64,000 nt of DNA from contig NC_053417.1 in assembly GCF_016859285.1 (NCBI RefSeq), forward strand, positions 23,237,206-23,301,205. The letters run 5' to 3'. The position numbers were made by a program, and so were the translations under genes. The first letter of the stretch is position 1; every line of letters begins with the position of its first letter. The notes beneath the pieces were generated by a model. That model was not told where the DNA came from and did no database searches. It saw nothing but the letters and a program-made list of their open reading frames with translations. Below are positions 61,501 through 64,000 of the stretch, piece by piece. The stretch is from Xiphias gladius. Its lineage: Eukaryota; Chordata; Actinopteri; Istiophoriformes; Xiphiidae.

Positions 61501-63721
61501 GCATGTGCATCTGTTGATCCGTCACATTTTGTTTTCTCCTTCTCTGTAGGTTTGTGGGTTACAGAGCGGGCGCGTGTAACCATGGTGACGGAGTGGTGAC
61601 GGCTCTGATTGTGCTGTTTTCACCTGTCCCCATCGCACTCCTGCTGATAGGAATGGTCTTTTTTAGCTACTACCCAATCAATGAGAGGCAATGTTTACAG
61701 CTCCAGGAACAGCTGACCACAATCCAGTAAGTGGTGGATTATCCTCTCAGGAGATGAAGCTTTCTGACATCTTAGTGGCTAAAAATGGAGATTTTCATTT
61801 TATTTACATATTTTAAATTTGTTTAACAATGTATCAAATTTAATGTGAGCTGTGAAAACAGTGTGAAAGAGGTTGCTTGTAGTGATGAACCTATACAGAA
61901 TTCTCCCCTGAATCTGCTGCCTCCCATCAGCTATACAGAGCTTTATAGCAGTTTCAGCTCATTGTTTAGCCCGGCCTGCAACTCCACAATTTTGGGTCAC
62001 TCTCACCACTCTCATAGCATCGCTTTTGGCCATAGCAGCCAGCTGTTTACAGTGAAAAGCTCTGAGAATAACCCATTGCACAGTCTTACTTAGCACCAAA
62101 CAATTAGACAAAGTTAGCGACTAGCCACTAGACTAGCGACTAAAACACCGTTGAGCATTTAGCAGCTAAAGAGACAGATATTACCCTCAGGAGTTGGTAG
62201 AGACCAAAAATGGAGCTAAAAGAGAGTCAGTATTGGACTAACATTTGTTAGGTAGATACAAACACGACTCCAAATTAATAAGAATGTTGCTATGTAACTG
62301 CTGGATTTCTAAATTGTTTGCTAACCAGTTTGCTGTAACAACTTAAAAAGTGATATGTCAGTGTTTTGTTTACAACTTGTTTACGCTGCCCCCAGTTGGT
62401 CAAAAAAAGTCAGTTATAACGTGTTTAAGTTTACAGTAAGATGTCTAAATATCATAGTGGCTCACCGATATCTGGTTCGGAAGCTGTTTTCAAAAGCTTG
62501 CATTTGTTATCATTGTGCCTGTGGATTATAAAAATAGATTATATTTTGGGAAATATGCTTATTTACTTTTCCCGTGAGAGTGAGAAGATCTATACCACGC
62601 TCTTGTCTGTTAGCTAAATAGGAAGCTACAGCTAGGAGCCCGTTAGTTAAGCTTAGCATAGGACCAGAAGCAGGGGGAAACAACTAACCTGGCTGTGCGA
62701 AGTTCCAAAATACACCTACTAGCACCTTTAAAGTTCACAAAATAACACGTTATAGCTTCTTTCGTTAATTCGTACACAAAATACACAAGATACAAAGTGT
62801 TAATTAGTGAGCTTTAGGGATGTTGACAGGCTTATTTGTGCTAAGCTAAGCGATTCGACAGACATGAGGGAATATCTTATGCTTGGCAAGAAAAATACCT
62901 TATATGCAAAAATGTCAAAATATTTTTTGGAGTGTTTTTCCATGACATTTTAAGCAGGAGCTAGACTGAATAGTCAAAACAGCTCAAAACCAGAGAATAC
63001 CTGCACCACAATTGGTAACAGCAAATCTAATAAAATAACAAGCAATATAGACTGTTCTCACTCTTTCATGACTGATAATGTTGGTCTCAAGGGTAATTCA
63101 AATTCATATGTCTTTGAAAACTCCTGGCATCACACCCTCCTTATAATAATAACTATGTTTGTTATCAAAGCACAATTTTCAAAATCAGAAGATTTATCAG
63201 ATTACCATACACTTAAGCTAAAACATGTTTATGGTAACATACATACACATTTTGATTCTACGGCAATTATACGTAGTTATTATTATTTTTCTCTTCATTC
63301 TTCATCTAGCCCAGAAGCTACATCATCATCATCATCATCATCATCATCAGACCCAAGAGAAAACGTGGAGCAGCCAACAGTCCTGCTGCAGCCCCAGGCT
63401 GGTGCGACATCAACTTCACATTGTAACACAGAGACCAACACATTGCACAAGTCAAATTCCTCGCCCTGCTGTTACAGTCATGACAAAAAATGCTCAGTGA
63501 AGTTGTCTGCCCTCTCACATGTATCCAATTCCCCTTCTGCAGAACACAGCAGACGTAAATCAGTTTTCCAGCCAAATGTAAATCACCCTCAGTGGTATAA
63601 ACAGCGACTCAGCCCCCACGAGCATTCAGGGGAAGCTAGATTGGGCCGAAGTTGTCTCGAGAATGATCCAGGGTCTTTCCCTAGCAGGTCAAATGTGAGA
63701 TCCAAAATGTCGTGGGTATAG
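55443..63721 (+). CDS. MFSD2-family lipid transporter, about fourteen coding exons
   Basis: MFSD2A imports lysophosphatidylcholine with sodium and MFSD2B exports sphingosine-1-phosphate; both are twelve-helix MFS proteins. Exons: 55443-55547, 56200-56319, 56493-56617, 56723-56855, 57997-58075, 58207-58370, 59690-59780, 59997-60118, 60310-60393, 60497-60580, 60670-60782, 61320-61463, 61550-61726 and 63310-63721. Phase is consistent throughout, giving about 650 aa. Family matches are MCYAVGGVPHQIT, FVSRAWDAVTDPLVGYLVS (D92 and D96 equal the sodium-site Asp pair), CYNVPYLSLNMF, RDSATAYRMSAEM, ETQKAFL and LLPWSMLPDVVDDF. The transporter core ends near residue 513, close to the normal family length. 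The remaining 136 residues form a hydrophilic Ser-rich tail that I do not recognise. The first exon is chosen on phase and basic character; an ATG at 55413 is also possible. Resemblance is shared between MFSD2A and MFSD2B, so no symbol is given. Confidence 0.85.
56908..57752 (+). repeat. GGTGGAAAGTAAC-end repeat with nested insert (MFSD2-like intron 4)
   Basis: Left end CCGGTGGTTAAAAGTAACTA, right end TTGAGTACTCCACCGCTG: the two ends are inverted versions of each other. Landmarks shared with the copy at 50295 are TGCATTACATTTATCTGGCAG and AAGCTCATAAAATACAATAT. A block at about 57185-57590 (GGGACCCCTTTTCACGGG onward) breaks the family order and appears to be a later insertion. Confidence 0.75.
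58860..59215 (+). repeat. AAAGAGACACAAAAC minisatellite with unique tail, copy 1
   Basis: Degenerate units of about 15-20 bases built from AAGAGACTTAAATGA and CAAAGAGTCACAAAA are followed by a tail, CAGTCTGGGTGGGGGACAGT through TGTTGTCTCACAATCC. A second copy with the same array-plus-tail layout lies at 61000-61310. Confidence 0.8.
59240..59425 (-). repeat. Foldback family, single arm
   Basis: It reads in the right-arm orientation: AATTAGTAAGCTTCACGGG, TTTAACCTATGGACAGAGCC, TATGCTAAGCTATCAGACAG and GACAGTGGTATCAAGC. Only one arm is present. Confidence 0.7.
61000..61310 (+). repeat. AAAGAGACACAAAAC minisatellite with unique tail, copy 2
   Basis: Array motifs are ACAGACACAAAACAACTG, AAAGAGACAAAACTACC and AATCACAAAGAAACAC. 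The tail is CTCAGTGTGGGGATATTG through CACTTTCTCATAATCTGTC. It ends about ten bases before the splice acceptor of the exon at 61320. Confidence 0.8.
61850..62430 (+). repeat. Interspersed repeat with AGCTGTTTACAGT motif, copy 2
   Basis: It has the same order of landmarks as 13090-13515: TAGTGATGAACC, CACTCTCACCACTCTCATAG, CAGCCAGCTGTTTACAGTG, GTTGGTAGAGACCAAAAATG, and ACGCTGCCCCCAGTTGG at the right. It lies in the last intron of the MFSD2-like gene. Confidence 0.75.
62540..62945. mobile_element. Foldback family, copy with eroded right arm
   Basis: The left arm carries TTTTGGGAAATATGCTTATT, GAGTGAGAAGATC, TACCACGCTCTTGTCTG, AGCTACAGCTAGGAGCC and CCTACTAGCACCTTTAAAG. The right part carries the inverted motifs AATTAGTGAGCTTTAGGG, GTGCTAAGCTAAGCG, GACAGACATGAGGGAATATC and TTGGCAAGAAAAATACC. 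Part of the right arm is deleted. Confidence 0.7.
63310..63721 (+). CDS. Last coding exon of the MFSD2-like gene, Ser-rich tail
   Basis: The acceptor TCTTCATCTAG ends at 63309. The first base completes a split His codon, and the frame then stays open for 136 residues to TAG at 63719-63721. Nine TCA codons at 63323-63349 code a Ser run. The rest is hydrophilic, rich in Ser, His, Asn and Cys, with no membrane helix. Phase and acceptor support it as real, but the sequence is not recognisable as part of the family. Confidence 0.55.
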
Positions 63722-63734
63722 CCACATAGCTTAA

Positions 63735-64000
63735 AGCGATAATCTGACAGTTTTTGGGAAATAGCCCTATTCGCTTTGTTCGAGAGTTTGATGAGGAGAT
63801 TGACATCTCTCTCATGTCTGCACACTTCATGTGAAGTTACAGCCAACAGCCAGTTATCTTAGCTTTGCGTAAAGACTGGAAACAAGGGAAAACAGCTAGC
63901 CGAGCTCTGTCCAGAGTTTTTAAAAAATCCACCTACCAGGACCTCTACTTTTGACTAATTAACAAGTTTTATTGTGTTTGGTGTGGTTTTATGGAAAAAG
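63735..64000 (+). repeat. Foldback family, left arm running off the window
   Basis: CAGTTTTTGGGAAATAGCCC, GAGAGTTTGATGAGGAGATT, TCTCTCATGTCTGCAC, TAAAGACTGGAAACAAGGG and CCACCTACCAGGACCTCTAC match the left-arm order. It begins about 14 bases after the transporter stop codon, so the 3'UTR is built on repeat sequence. No poly(A) signal is visible before the window ends. Confidence 0.75.

Overview
This is vertebrate nuclear DNA. It is almost certainly from a teleost, and probably a spiny-rayed (percomorph) fish. Short exons with GT/AG borders are spread through long AT-rich introns. There are many (CA)n microsatellites and long A/T runs. Interspersed repeats I recognise from fish genomes are abundant, including two decayed Tc1-like transposons. 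No bacterial, organellar or CRISPR-like content is present. All five genes that can be rebuilt lie on the + strand.

Layout. (1) 1-17,040: syp (synaptophysin), six coding exons plus a separate 3'UTR exon, 293 aa. (2) 18,240-27,045: plp2 (proteolipid protein 2), a CpG-rich promoter and five coding exons, 154 aa. (3) 27,050-50,200: prickle3, eleven coding exons, 812 aa, with a PET domain, three LIM domains and a C-terminal CaaX box. (4) 52,500-54,360: a fam110 gene, most like FAM110A, 423 aa in a single coding exon. (5) 55,440-64,000: an MFSD2-family lipid transporter, about fourteen coding exons and about 650 aa, with an unusual Ser-rich C-terminal exon. Its 3' end may lie outside the window. 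Exon borders were set by hand. Reading phase is consistent across every junction given.

The genes do not form a pathway. Synaptophysin and PLP2 are both small four-helix MARVEL-type membrane proteins. PRICKLE3 belongs to planar cell polarity, FAM110 proteins to the centrosome and spindle, and MFSD2 proteins to lysolipid or sphingosine-1-phosphate transport. The syp-plp2-prickle3 cluster matches the PLP2-PRICKLE3-SYP neighbourhood of human Xp11.23, so this is an ancient syntenic block.

Most of the remaining sequence is intron and decayed repeat: palindromic foldback elements, at least seven copies of an ATTAATCG-rich family, a family with CAGTGGTGGAAAGTAAC ends, paired minisatellite repeats inside the transporter gene, and nested insertions.

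I found no convincing new multi-gene system. The observations most worth checking are a CpG-rich candidate alternative promoter inside prickle3 intron 2, the Ser-rich tail exon and weak splice sites of the transporter gene, a G-run block in the syp 3'UTR, two hairpins in a prickle3 intron, and the foldback repeats. Everything rests on reading the sequence and on remembered protein families; no alignment or database search was run.
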